Assembly (NCBI RefSeq): GCF_039994875.1
Contig: NZ_CP121196.1
Span: 3,968,001-4,032,000, forward strand
Source of the DNA: Telmatobacter sp. DSM 110680
Lineage (GTDB): Bacteria; Acidobacteriota; Terriglobia; Terriglobales; Acidobacteriaceae
Direction of reading: 5' to 3'
Length of the DNA: 64,000 nucleotides
Below the pieces are notes generated by a model, which saw only the letters and a program-made list of their open reading frames with translations, was not told where the DNA came from and did not search any database. Below are positions 1 through 8,098 of the stretch, one piece after another (position 1 is the first letter of the stretch; every line of letters begins with the position of its first letter). The position numbers were made by a program, and so were the translations under genes.

Positions 1-2718
1 CTGCGACGCGTTGGGACCGATCTGGTTGTTGGCGGTATCGCCAAAGTTGAAGCCTTCACCGTAGAGATAGATCTTCGAACCGTCGACGCCGTCTTTCTCC
101 GGCGTCAGAGCCTGCAGAGCATTCTGAATATTCTGCATGTTATAGGTGAACTCAAAGCTCATGATGTCGAAGCGGAAGCCGTCGATCTTGTACTCCTTGG
201 CATTGAGCACAAGTGTATCGATCATCAGCTTCTCCATCATCTTGTGTTCGGCAGCGGTATCGGCGCAGCAGGAGCCGGTTTCAAGGCTGCCATTAGCGTC
301 GAGGCGGTGATAGTAGTTCGGCACCACTTCATCGAGGTTTGAATTAGGACTCTCGCCCGCAGCGTTGGTGTGGTTGAAGACGACGTCCTCGACGACGCGC
401 AGACCTGCTTTATGCAGCCCTTCCACCATCGTCCGATACTCGCTGACGCGATTGTCGGGGTTGATCGCATAGCTACCTTCCGGCGCCATGAAGTGCACCG
501 GATCGTACCCCCAGTTGTAGGCGGGATTCGTCTGGCTGGCAGTGACGGCAGCCTGCTGCTGCGTGCCGTCTGGTGGATACTGCGCCAGGCCACTGGGAAT
601 GATCCACGTGGTTTTGTCTTCGTTGACACTGGCGAAGTGGAAAGAAGGAAGAATGTGGACCGCCTTCAGTCCGCTCTGTGCGAGCGAACGAAGATGTTTC
701 ATGCCATTAGAATTCTGATCGTTGAATGCGTCATACATGCCGCGATGGGATGCCGGCACGGTGAGGTCATTCACGCTGAAGTCGCGTACATGAAGCTCAT
801 AGAGACTCAGATCACTGAGGCTGTTTAGCCTTGGTGAATTCGAATCGTCCCAGCCGTTGGGTTTCGTCTGATCCGACTCCAAGTTGGTGATGCGGCTTTT
901 GGTTCCGTTCAGTGCCAGGTCGATTGAGTAGGGATCGCTCGTGATGTTGGTATCCACAGCACCATCAGCCGAGACCCAGACCTTCACGCTGTAGAGGTAG
1001 TACTTGCCCTGCCAGTTAATGTCGCCGCCTGCGGCCCATACACCGTTGTGATAAATCATCGGCACTGTGGCGGACGGAGTTGTGTCGGTGGCGTGGTCGA
1101 AAATGAGAAGCGACACGCTCTGCGCCGTGGGCGCCCACAGCTTCAGTTTGACGGCATAGTTTTCGAGATCGGGCCAGTCGCTCCATGTCTGCTCGTTGCC
1201 TGCATGGAAGACGACGCCGAGTTTGCCGGGATAGTAGTAAAGGTCGTCGAGCACGCCGGCGAACTGTAGGCCGGTTGCATACTGGAGCATTCCACTCTGA
1301 CCGACCACCGAAAGCGCAAGCTGGCCTTGAAGCGCAGTCTGCAGGGTGGAGAGTGGCGTGTCAGGTGGGAGTTGCAAGACGGTGTAGCTGCCCAACTGCG
1401 GATAACGCGCGAACTCATCGGCGGTGAGGCTGCCACCCGCAGTAAGAGGGATCGTGATGCCGCCAGTGATGCCGGTCGTGGTAACCGACAAGCCACCGTT
1501 CAGACTCGAGTTAAGAGCATAGGTTGCGCCGCTGGTAGCGAATTGAGCCGGAAGAGCAACGCGCTGCCGATCGATCCAGTAGGCCTGCTCGATATTCAGC
1601 AGGCTATTCAAGATCTGTGTTGCGGTTGGCGTCGTCGTGAAGACCATGGCATTGCCGGAAATGGCCCATGCCTCGGTATTCGTAGCGACGTCGAGATACA
1701 TGTTCGGACCTGGATCCTTGGCGCCGGTCGAAATGTTGTGGATGATGAATCCGAGGTTCTGCGGATTGGGTTTCAAGCTGATGTCAAAGTACGCGCCGTA
1801 AGAATCAAAGGCAGTCACGCCGGTGAGCCCGTCGTTGTAATCGCCGGTATACTCCGCGGTGTCATTGAACGCGTAGCAGGTCCAGTTGGAATAGTTCCCG
1901 TCTGGACGGTAGTAGTGAATGCGCGCATAACCGGGCAGCAGTGCGTTGGGAGTAGTGAGGTTCACGGCACTCTTATAGAGTTTGCCGATACCCGTAAACG
2001 CCCAGTATTCAAAGCCCTCGGTAGCGGGGTCGACGAACTCATTGGGACCAGTGTCTTTTGCGCCCGTGTAGATGCTGTGAATAATGAGACCAACATTCTG
2101 CGCGCTGACAGGCACGGCAACATCGAAGTATGCGCCATATGCGTCGTAGTTCGTCACCGGAACAAGGCCGCTGTTGTAGTCGCCTCCGTATTCGGTGGTG
2201 TCGTAGAAGGCATACATGGTCCATCCGCCGTAGTTGCCGTCAGTGCGGTGATAGTGAACGCGCACGTATCCCGGCAATAAAGCTGTGGGATTGGCGAGGT
2301 TGGGAGCCGACGTATAGAGCTTTGCGATGCCGGAGTAGGCCCAATACTCAACGCCCTGCGTTGCAGGATCGACAAAGAGGTTATTGGGCGTGTCTTTCTG
2401 GTCGCCGCCGGAGGCCGTGGGATTGTGAATGATTATGCCCACTTCTTGCGCGCCGGTGGTGACTCCTACGTCGAAGAAGGCACCGAAGCTGTCACTGCCT
2501 GCTACCTGGACAGGACCGCCACTGTAGTTGCCGGTGTTTTCCGTGGTGTTGTCGAAAGCGTAGATAGTCCAGCCGGAGTAGTTGCCATCGGGGCGGTGGT
2601 AGTGAACGCGAATGTGACCGGCGGGAATTTGTGCGGCGATGGATGGCAGCAGGCCTAACAGCAGGAGTGCGAACGCGACGATAGACAGACGCTTCGCTAC
2701 AGGGGGGCGGAATTTCAT
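1..2718 (-). CDS. pulA: Pullulanase-type alpha-1,6-glucosidase with three CBM41-like repeats (C-terminus beyond window)
   Basis: Secreted starch/glycogen debranching enzyme (GH13 pullulanase type) that cleaves alpha-1,6 links. The reading frame is open from an ATG at 2718 to the window edge, so 906 residues are visible and the C-terminus is missing. Residues 1-30 form a signal peptide ending near SIAAQ. Three tandem repeats of about 110 residues (roughly 31-140, 140-255, 255-355), each containing an IRVHYHR/RPDGNY-W-YAF pattern, resemble CBM41 starch-binding domains. A CBM48-like stretch (KLKLWAPTAQ) lies near residue 510-530. The catalytic domain shows YNWGYDPVHF, region I VVEDVVFNHT (about 780), region II GFRFDIMS (about 847, nucleophile Asp) and region III YGEGF (about 887, acid Glu). 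No partner gene is adjacent. The family call is firm; pullulanase rather than another debranching activity is inferred. Confidence 0.93.
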   Translation of the reverse strand, partial: MKFRPPVAKRLSIVAFALLLLGLLPSIAAQIPAGHIRVHYHRPDGNYSGWTIYAFDNTTENTGNYSGGPVQVAGSDSFGAFFDVGVTTGAQEVGIIIHNPTASGGDQKDTPNNLFVDPATQGVEYWAYSGIAKLYTSAPNLANPTALLPGYVRVHYHRTDGNYGGWTMYAFYDTTEYGGDYNSGLVPVTNYDAYGAYFDVAVPVSAQNVGLIIHSIYTGAKDTGPNEFVDPATEGFEYWAFTGIGKLYKSAVNLTTPNALLPGYARIHYYRPDGNYSNWTCYAFNDTAEYTGDYNDGLTGVTAFDSYGAYFDISLKPNPQNLGFIIHNISTGAKDPGPNMYLDVATNTEAWAISGNAMVFTTTPTATQILNSLLNIEQAYWIDRQRVALPAQFATSGATYALNSSLNGGLSVTTTGITGGITIPLTAGGSLTADEFARYPQLGSYTVLQLPPDTPLSTLQTALQGQLALSVVGQSGMLQYATGLQFAGVLDDLYYYPGKLGVVFHAGNEQTWSDWPDLENYAVKLKLWAPTAQSVSLLIFDHATDTTPSATVPMIYHNGVWAAGGDINWQGKYYLYSVKVWVSADGAVDTNITSDPYSIDLALNGTKSRITNLESDQTKPNGWDDSNSPRLNSLSDLSLYELHVRDFSVNDLTVPASHRGMYDAFNDQNSNGMKHLRSLAQSGLKAVHILPSFHFASVNEDKTTWIIPSGLAQYPPDGTQQQAAVTASQTNPAYNWGYDPVHFMAPEGSYAINPDNRVSEYRTMVEGLHKAGLRVVEDVVFNHTNAAGESPNSNLDEVVPNYYHRLDANGSLETGSCCADTAAEHKMMEKLMIDTLVLNAKEYKIDGFRFDIMSFEFTYNMQNIQNALQALTPEKDGVDGSKIYLYGEGFNFGDTANNQIGPNASQ

Positions 2719-2868
2719 GGGGCGGCTCTCCCAAAAATTGTGTCCGGATATTCGAACTTGTTTTCTTCCGGCGACGGGAGGATATACCCGCGTCTGGTCC
2801 GCTCGCAATCGTCTTCTAAAGTTCATCAGATTGCGAGGTTGGCGGGATGCTCGAAAAGTGAGCTACGG

Positions 2869-3501
2869 CTACGGCTTTTGGGTTGGAGCTGGCGGACTGG
2901 CGGGTTGCGGTGGATAGTCGTGATCTACAGCATCCCTGAGGAAGCGCAGAAGCACGACTTCCGGCGCGTCGAGACCATCTTTCATTTCACGCGACCACAG
3001 CGGGCCGCTCAGTTTTCCCTGTGGGGTCAGCGAGAAAACGCGTAGCGTATCGTCGGCGGGGCCAGCTTCACCTCTGGCTCCTATGGCATCGACATTATCC
3101 GAGCGGTCCGGGTTACCCCCGGGATTGGGGTTGCCGGGTCCGGCAGGATTTCGGCCGGGATAGGAAGCGCCGATTCCTGTCGGCGTTCCAGCGCCTACCC
3201 CTCCATGCAGTTGGGCAGCAGCGAGTCGTCCTCGGCGCACGATGATGATGAGATCGGCATCGTTCCGGTGCATTGTCAGCGAATAGCGGTTCCAGTCTTT
3301 CAACGCGTCCTGAACATTTGCGATAGCATCGCGATCTTCTGGAAAAAGGCCGGGCTTCAGAGTGTCGCCATCTTCGGCCTGGACGTACACAAAGCGGGCG
3401 CTGGAGAAGACGGCCGGAAGGATATCTTTCTTTTTGTTTTTGGCCAAGGCTAGAGGCGCGACAAGCGTGAGTAAAATAGCGATCGATTTTGCGAACTTCA
3501 T
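2869..3501 (-). CDS. Exported protein of unknown function
   Basis: A 210-residue protein. I choose the ATG at 3501 over an ATG at 3525 because GGAGG lies 7 bases upstream of it and the signal peptide (MKFAKSIAILLTLVAPLALA) begins there. After the signal comes a basic KNKKKD stretch, then a globular part with FVYVQAEDGD, a DALKDWNRYSL segment and DADLIIIVRRGR. A Gly/Pro/Asn-rich low-complexity linker follows at about residues 110-145, and then a C-terminal part. I do not recognise a named domain. The style (short exported protein with DLIIIVRRGR) resembles hypothetical proteins of Acidobacteriota. It lies between the pullulanase and the CoA-transferase genes on the same strand, but with gaps that do not demand one operon. 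Confidence 0.75.
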   Translation of the reverse strand: MKFAKSIAILLTLVAPLALAKNKKKDILPAVFSSARFVYVQAEDGDTLKPGLFPEDRDAIANVQDALKDWNRYSLTMHRNDADLIIIVRRGRLAAAQLHGGVGAGTPTGIGASYPGRNPAGPGNPNPGGNPDRSDNVDAIGARGEAGPADDTLRVFSLTPQGKLSGPLWSREMKDGLDAPEVVLLRFLRDAVDHDYPPQPASPPAPTQKP

Positions 3502-3557
3502 GAGGACGCCTCCGCTGCGAAACAAGCATACTCCGCACGATGTTCCATCGCCACTTC

Positions 3558-4895
3558 TCAGAACGAGACGCCGCGTGGAATGAGCCGGTTTTCATAGGCC
3601 TCGCGCTCCAGTTCTTCCCGGAAATCAGGATGAGCGACGGAGATGACCGCCAGCGCGCGCTCAGCGACGGACTTCCCTTTCAGGTTGACCATGCCGTATT
3701 CGGTCACGACATACATGATGTCGGAGCGAGGAGTGGTGACGATATTGCCGGGAGTCATGTTGAGGACGATCCTGCTGCGCCGTTCTCCATGCTTCTCGTA
3801 TGTCGACGCCAGGCAGATGAATGATTTGCCGCCTTTCGAGGCATACGCGCCTCGCACAAATTGCAGTTGCCCACCGGTGCCGCTGAGATGGCGGTGGCCA
3901 TCAGACTCCGATGCGGCTTGGCCCTGAAGATCGATCTGCGTGGTGTTGTTGATCGAAACCATGCGGTGGTTCTGCATGATGATGTTGGGCGTGTTGGTGT
4001 ATTCAACAGGGTGGCAGCAGAAGTCTTCGTTGCGGTTCAAAGTTTCATAAAGATAGTTCGACCCGAGCGCAAAAGTGTAAGCGATTCTGCCGGCGTCGAG
4101 GATCTTTTTCGAACCGGTGATCCGTCCGCTTTTGTAGAGATCCGCGATGCCATCGGTCAGCATCTCGGTATGGACGCCAAGATCGCGCACTCCGCTTTCA
4201 AGCAGCAAGCTGCAGACTGCATTTGGCATGCCGCCGATTCCGATCTGCAAGCATGAACCATCTTCAATCTCAGCTGCTATCCGCCGGGCAACGGCACGAT
4301 CGACTTCGGTGGGGTCGGGATTGGGCAGCTCCGGCGGCAGTTGGTCATCGCCATCGATGACGTAATCGACCTCGGTAAGGTGGACGCCGTTCTGTTCGCC
4401 GTTGGCGACGGGAAGGTGACGATTTACTTCTACGATAACGATGCGTGCCGATTCAACAACCGCGCGGTGCCAGATATTGGAAGCGCTGAAATTGAAGTAG
4501 CCTCTGTCATCCATCGGGCATGTCTTCAAAATCGCTATGTCTACCGGCGCAAGAAAACGCCGGTAGTAGTCAGGTACTTCACCGAGATTTACCGGCATGT
4601 AGTTGCAGCGCCCTGCATCATGTTTTTTGCGGTCGTAGCCCGAGAAGTGCCAGCTGAAAAGGAAGAAACAGTTCGATTCTCCGTTGCACTCCGCGACTGC
4701 CCGCGGCCGCATGGACAGGCAGGATCGGATCTTCACATTGTGCAGCTCATCGCGGCGAAATCCTAGCGCCGCGTCGAACACATCAGGCTGAGCGAGCGCC
4801 ACACCGTAGTCCAGCCACATACCCGACCGGACCAAACACGCGGCCTGCTCTGCTGTGATCTTTTGTGCTGGAACGGACGCTATTCTCCTGGACAC
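3558..4895 (-). CDS. Acetyl-CoA hydrolase/transferase family CoA-transferase (4-hydroxybutyrate or butyryl-CoA:acetate type)
   Basis: Class I CoA-transferase of the acetyl-CoA hydrolase/transferase family, about 445 residues, which matches the usual 430-450. The family moves CoA between acyl-CoA and acetate or a related acid through a glutamyl-CoA thioester. The motif LGVHTEML near residue 244 holds the likely catalytic Glu. The later segment HLSGTGGQLQFVRGA fits the conserved SGxGGQxxFxRGA loop, and TEYGMVNLKGKS is the usual C-terminal signature. The frame opens at a GTG at 4904, but the GTG at 4895 sits 8 bases behind GGAAGG and is preferred. The gene is divergent from the NTF2-like gene at 5043. 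The exact acyl substrate cannot be read from the sequence: succinate-, butyrate- and 4-hydroxybutyrate-CoA transferases share these motifs. Confidence 0.88.
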   Translation of the reverse strand: MSRRIASVPAQKITAEQAACLVRSGMWLDYGVALAQPDVFDAALGFRRDELHNVKIRSCLSMRPRAVAECNGESNCFFLFSWHFSGYDRKKHDAGRCNYMPVNLGEVPDYYRRFLAPVDIAILKTCPMDDRGYFNFSASNIWHRAVVESARIVIVEVNRHLPVANGEQNGVHLTEVDYVIDGDDQLPPELPNPDPTEVDRAVARRIAAEIEDGSCLQIGIGGMPNAVCSLLLESGVRDLGVHTEMLTDGIADLYKSGRITGSKKILDAGRIAYTFALGSNYLYETLNRNEDFCCHPVEYTNTPNIIMQNHRMVSINNTTQIDLQGQAASESDGHRHLSGTGGQLQFVRGAYASKGGKSFICLASTYEKHGERRSRIVLNMTPGNIVTTPRSDIMYVVTEYGMVNLKGKSVAERALAVISVAHPDFREELEREAYENRLIPRGVSF

Positions 4896-5042
4896 GACGA
4901 TCACCTTCCATTCGAGCGATCAGTTTGGGAGTTCCGGAGCCATGAAATGCAGAGTAATCCTCTCATGGCCAGCAGAGATCGTGAAGATTCAAATTTGGGA
5001 AAGGCTTTTTGGTGAGGAACCGCCGGGCGATAGTATCGGGGG

Positions 5043-5549
5043 ATGAAAGCTCTGGCTCTGGCAATCTTTCTCGGTATCTCGTCGATCTTCGGCATCGCCC
5101 AGGACAGTCCCGATCAGGATGCAATCAAGGCATTGCGAGTGGCATCGAACAAGGCAATCGCGGCAGGAGATATTGTAGGTTTCTCCGTGAGCCTCGATCA
5201 TGATTTTGTGGTGGTTACCGGGAACGGGTCGTTTCTTTCACGCGATGCCTATATTGCGGCATTTCGAAAAGACTTCGAAGATCCGCGCTCCGTGCGGTTT
5301 GAACGCATGATTGATTCAATCGAGATTTCTGGTTCGGTTCCACTGGCTGCGGAACACGGACACTGGGTAGGGCGTTTGCCCGGCGGCGCCGTTATCTTCA
5401 GTGGAACGTACCTTGCTATGTGGCGCAACAGCGCCAGCCACTGGAAACTTCGTTCAGAACTGTTTGTCTCCCTTGCATGCATGGATGTTGCCGAGTGCGA
5501 GAGCTATCGCAAACGGTATGGTGGAACGACAACTCCGCCGGGAAACTGA
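5043..5549 (+). CDS. Exported NTF2-like (DUF4440/SnoaL-type) protein
   Basis: A 168-residue protein with a signal peptide (MKALALAIFLGISSIFG, cleavage near IAQ). The mature part looks like a DUF4440/SnoaL fold: an N-terminal helix with a DQDAIKALRVASNKAIAAGD pattern, then FSVSLDHDFVVVTGNGSFLSRDAYIAAF, and a strand region ending in GTYLAMWRNSASHWKLRSE. Such domains are small alpha+beta cups that bind ligands or act as lyases or isomerases. No catalytic role can be assigned here. Two cysteines near the C-terminus (CMDVAEC) could form a disulfide outside the cytoplasm. The ATG at 5043 follows a G-rich stretch. The kinase gene begins about 20 bases after its stop, so co-transcription is possible. 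Confidence 0.8.
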   Translation: MKALALAIFLGISSIFGIAQDSPDQDAIKALRVASNKAIAAGDIVGFSVSLDHDFVVVTGNGSFLSRDAYIAAFRKDFEDPRSVRFERMIDSIEISGSVPLAAEHGHWVGRLPGGAVIFSGTYLAMWRNSASHWKLRSELFVSLACMDVAECESYRKRYGGTTTPPGN

Positions 5550-5570
5550 ATTAGAGACCGATCTGCCCAA

Positions 5571-7079
5571 TTGACTTGTGAATTAGAAAGCCGAAGCAAT
5601 CATGCAATCTGGTACTTTGTTGAAGAACAAGCGACACTTCCCTTGAAAGACGCGACAAACACGGCATCAGGCGATCTGATTGATCGGTTGGCAGAACATA
5701 AGACGCTTGGCTCAGCGCCGCGGGAGGAGCTTGCCTGGCTGGCGAAACATGGGTCGCTGCGCAGGCTTGCTGCCGGAGAAGTTTTGTCGCACAAAGGCAT
5801 GCAAGTTGAGGGCCTGTACGTGGTGCTGTCGGGTCACGTGTCCCTGTCGGCCGACAGAGGCGCCGGGCTCCAGAAGATGATCGAATGGCGCGCGGGCGAT
5901 GTCTCCGGAGTCTTGCCGTACTCACGACTGGTGACTCCACCGGGAGATGCGATCGCGCAGGAGCCGACAGAGATTCTATCTCTCGACCGTGAACACATCC
6001 GCGCGCTGACTCACGAATGCTTCGAGATTACATCGATCCTGGTGCGCACTATGCTTGACCGGGCGCGGCTTTTCACATCGAGCGAATTGCACAACGAAAA
6101 GATGATCTCCCTGGGAAAGTTGTCGGCGGGCCTGGCGCACGAGTTAAATAATCCAGCATCGGCTATTGAACGCAGTGCCTCGCTGCTTGAAGACCGGCTC
6201 GTGGATTCCGAGAAAGCTACGCGTGCGTTGGGCGCGGCCAGACTCAGTGATTCGCAACTTGCGGCCGTGGATGCGGTTCTTGCCTCATGCCTCGCCGGAC
6301 AACGGCAAGTGGGCCTATCCTGTCTCGAGCAGTCGGACCGCGAAGAGGCTATTTGGAATTGGTTATCTGCACACAAATTGGATCCCGCTAACGCAGCGAT
6401 GCTGGCCGACACTGAAGTGACATTCGATGCACTCGAGCAACTTGCGGTAGTGGTGTCGGGGCCAGCATTGGACGCAGTGCTGCGCTGGGCGGCAGCGAAT
6501 TGTGCGGCTCGTCGCCTGGCGGCCAGTATTCAGGGCGCAGCAATGCGCATATCCGGTTTGGTCATGGCAATCAAGGGATTCACAAATATGGACCAGGTGA
6601 TGGTGGCCGAGCCTGTAGATCTAGGACCGAGCCTGCGCAACACGTTGTCGGTCTTGCAATCGCGAGCGCGTGAGAAATCGGCCGAGGTATCGGTGGAACT
6701 CGAATCGGGCTTGCCCGCGGTACTAGGCTACGCCGGCGAACTGAATCAGATATGGGGAAACCTGATCGACAACGCATTAGATGCCGTACCCGTCGGTGGA
6801 CGAGTGGACGTGTCTGCAAGTTGCGAAGAGCAACGGGTGGTCGTCCGCATCGTCGACAATGGCCCAGGCATTCCGACGCAGAACCTGGCGCGTGTCTTTG
6901 ATCCCTTCTTTACGACCAAGCCGCTGGGTCAGGGAACAGGGCTGGGGTTGGATATCGTACGGAGGCTTGTACGCCACAACGACGGAGCCATTCACGTGGA
7001 GTCGAAGCAGGGCCGCACGGAGTTTCGAGTCACGCTGCCTATTGCGAAGGCTGGGCCAGAAGCTATGGCAGAATGCTGA
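5571..7079 (+). CDS. Sensor histidine kinase with N-terminal cyclic-nucleotide-binding-like domain
   Basis: Orphan, apparently soluble histidine kinase. Residues about 40-165 match a cNMP-binding/Crp-type cup (LRRLAAGEVLSHKG, GLYVVLSGHVSLSA, then a GDVSG turn). The dimerisation box SAGLAHELNNPASAIE places the phosphorylated His at about residue 190. The ATPase domain (about 385-495) has an N box (NLIDNALDAV), G1 (DNGPGIP), the FDPFFTTKP F box and GQGTGLGLDIV. No membrane segment and no receiver domain are visible, and no response regulator gene is adjacent. The only in-frame start before the domain is TTG at 5571 (another TTG lies at 5643), so the N-terminus is uncertain. It converges with flgL. 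A role in motility is possible from location only. Confidence 0.87.
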   Translation: MTCELESRSNHAIWYFVEEQATLPLKDATNTASGDLIDRLAEHKTLGSAPREELAWLAKHGSLRRLAAGEVLSHKGMQVEGLYVVLSGHVSLSADRGAGLQKMIEWRAGDVSGVLPYSRLVTPPGDAIAQEPTEILSLDREHIRALTHECFEITSILVRTMLDRARLFTSSELHNEKMISLGKLSAGLAHELNNPASAIERSASLLEDRLVDSEKATRALGAARLSDSQLAAVDAVLASCLAGQRQVGLSCLEQSDREEAIWNWLSAHKLDPANAAMLADTEVTFDALEQLAVVVSGPALDAVLRWAAANCAARRLAASIQGAAMRISGLVMAIKGFTNMDQVMVAEPVDLGPSLRNTLSVLQSRAREKSAEVSVELESGLPAVLGYAGELNQIWGNLIDNALDAVPVGGRVDVSASCEEQRVVVRIVDNGPGIPTQNLARVFDPFFTTKPLGQGTGLGLDIVRRLVRHNDGAIHVESKQGRTEFRVTLPIAKAGPEAMAEC

Positions 7080-7136
7080 TCGCCGGGGATGATGTGCGGG
7101 GCTTCTCAGAGCTCATGCTGCGATTCCAAACTACCG

Positions 7137-8033
7137 TTAGAGCTTGTCAAACAGACTTCCCGCGCCAAGTTGTGAAATCACCGATTCTAGCGCCGTCTCC
7201 TGCGTCTTCGAGAGCGATAGCTGCGTGGCGACCGTGGCCAGGTCAGCTTGCATCAGATCTGTCTGCGCAGCGGAGAGTTGGGTTTTCTCGGTTGTGATTG
7301 CGCCTGAAGCTGCGGTTAGTTGCGTCATGGAATTGTCGATGGTCACGCGCTGCTGTGAGACCGTATTGAGCGCAGAAGTCAAGGCCTGGGTGTCTTGCGT
7401 TGCCTGAGCCGTATTCACCGTGCCGCTCGCGTAATCGGCCACAAGACTATTGAGCACCCCAAATACGCTGGTTGATCCAAGGAATATCTGATCGCCTGGA
7501 ACGTTGAGTTGGATCTTTTGTCCGTTGGGTGTATGCAGATAGTTCACGTCGTTGTCGCCGTTATAGGTCGTAACCGCTGGCGAAGTTGTTGCTAAAGTTG
7601 TGAACGGCGTAGTGGTCGTCTGACCACCTGCAAAGATATATTGCCCCTGGTAGCTACTGTTGGCCAGCGATTCGACCTCGCTGAGGATGCCTGAAATTTG
7701 AGATCCAATGGACTGCACGTCACTCGCGTTCATGGTGCCGTTATTCGCGCTGGTAGCCAGCGAGATGGCCTGTGTCAGCTGCGTTACAACACTGCCCAGC
7801 GCTGAATCAGCCACCTGCAGTTGCCCCGTCACCAGACTTGAACTTTGTGTGAAGGAATCGTCTTTTTGAATCTGGTTCAAGAGCAGGACGTTGCGCCCGG
7901 CGGACACAGGATCGTCTCCGATGGAACTAAAACGAATGCCGCTGGAGAGTTGGTTTGTCAGTGCCTGCTCCGTGCCCTGCGTCCGATCGAGCGCGCTGAC
8001 AAGGTTGGTTACGTAGAAAGGATCAACTCGCAT
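7137..8033 (-). CDS. flgL: Flagellar hook-filament junction protein FlgL (HAP3)
   Basis: The 298-residue hook-associated protein 3 joins hook to filament outside the cell and is exported by the flagellar type III system. The N-terminus (MRVDPFYVTNLVSALDRTQ) and the C-terminus rich in Thr/Gln/Ser/Leu heptads (LATVATQLSLSKTQETALESVISQLGAG) are the flagellin-like coiled-coil ends that polymerise. The central part (about 100-200) is variable with QGQYIFAGGQTTTTPF, which is typical of FlgL. The length is near the usual 300-320. It is the last gene of the flagellar cluster, about 65 bases after flgK. It is probably transcribed from the sigma-28 promoter upstream of flgM. Confidence 0.93.
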   Translation of the reverse strand: MRVDPFYVTNLVSALDRTQGTEQALTNQLSSGIRFSSIGDDPVSAGRNVLLLNQIQKDDSFTQSSSLVTGQLQVADSALGSVVTQLTQAISLATSANNGTMNASDVQSIGSQISGILSEVESLANSSYQGQYIFAGGQTTTTPFTTLATTSPAVTTYNGDNDVNYLHTPNGQKIQLNVPGDQIFLGSTSVFGVLNSLVADYASGTVNTAQATQDTQALTSALNTVSQQRVTIDNSMTQLTAASGAITTEKTQLSAAQTDLMQADLATVATQLSLSKTQETALESVISQLGAGSLFDKL

Positions 8034-8098
8034 TCTGAACTCCGGTTGTACGTGCGCAGGATATTAAGGAGCAAAGTCGCGCATTTGAAATGACGAAA

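Noticed and set aside
1327-2280. Plus-strand open frame of 317 codons opposite the pullulanase
   Set aside because: It is antisense to the CBM-like repeats; its apparent internal repeats only mirror the duplicated domains on the other strand.
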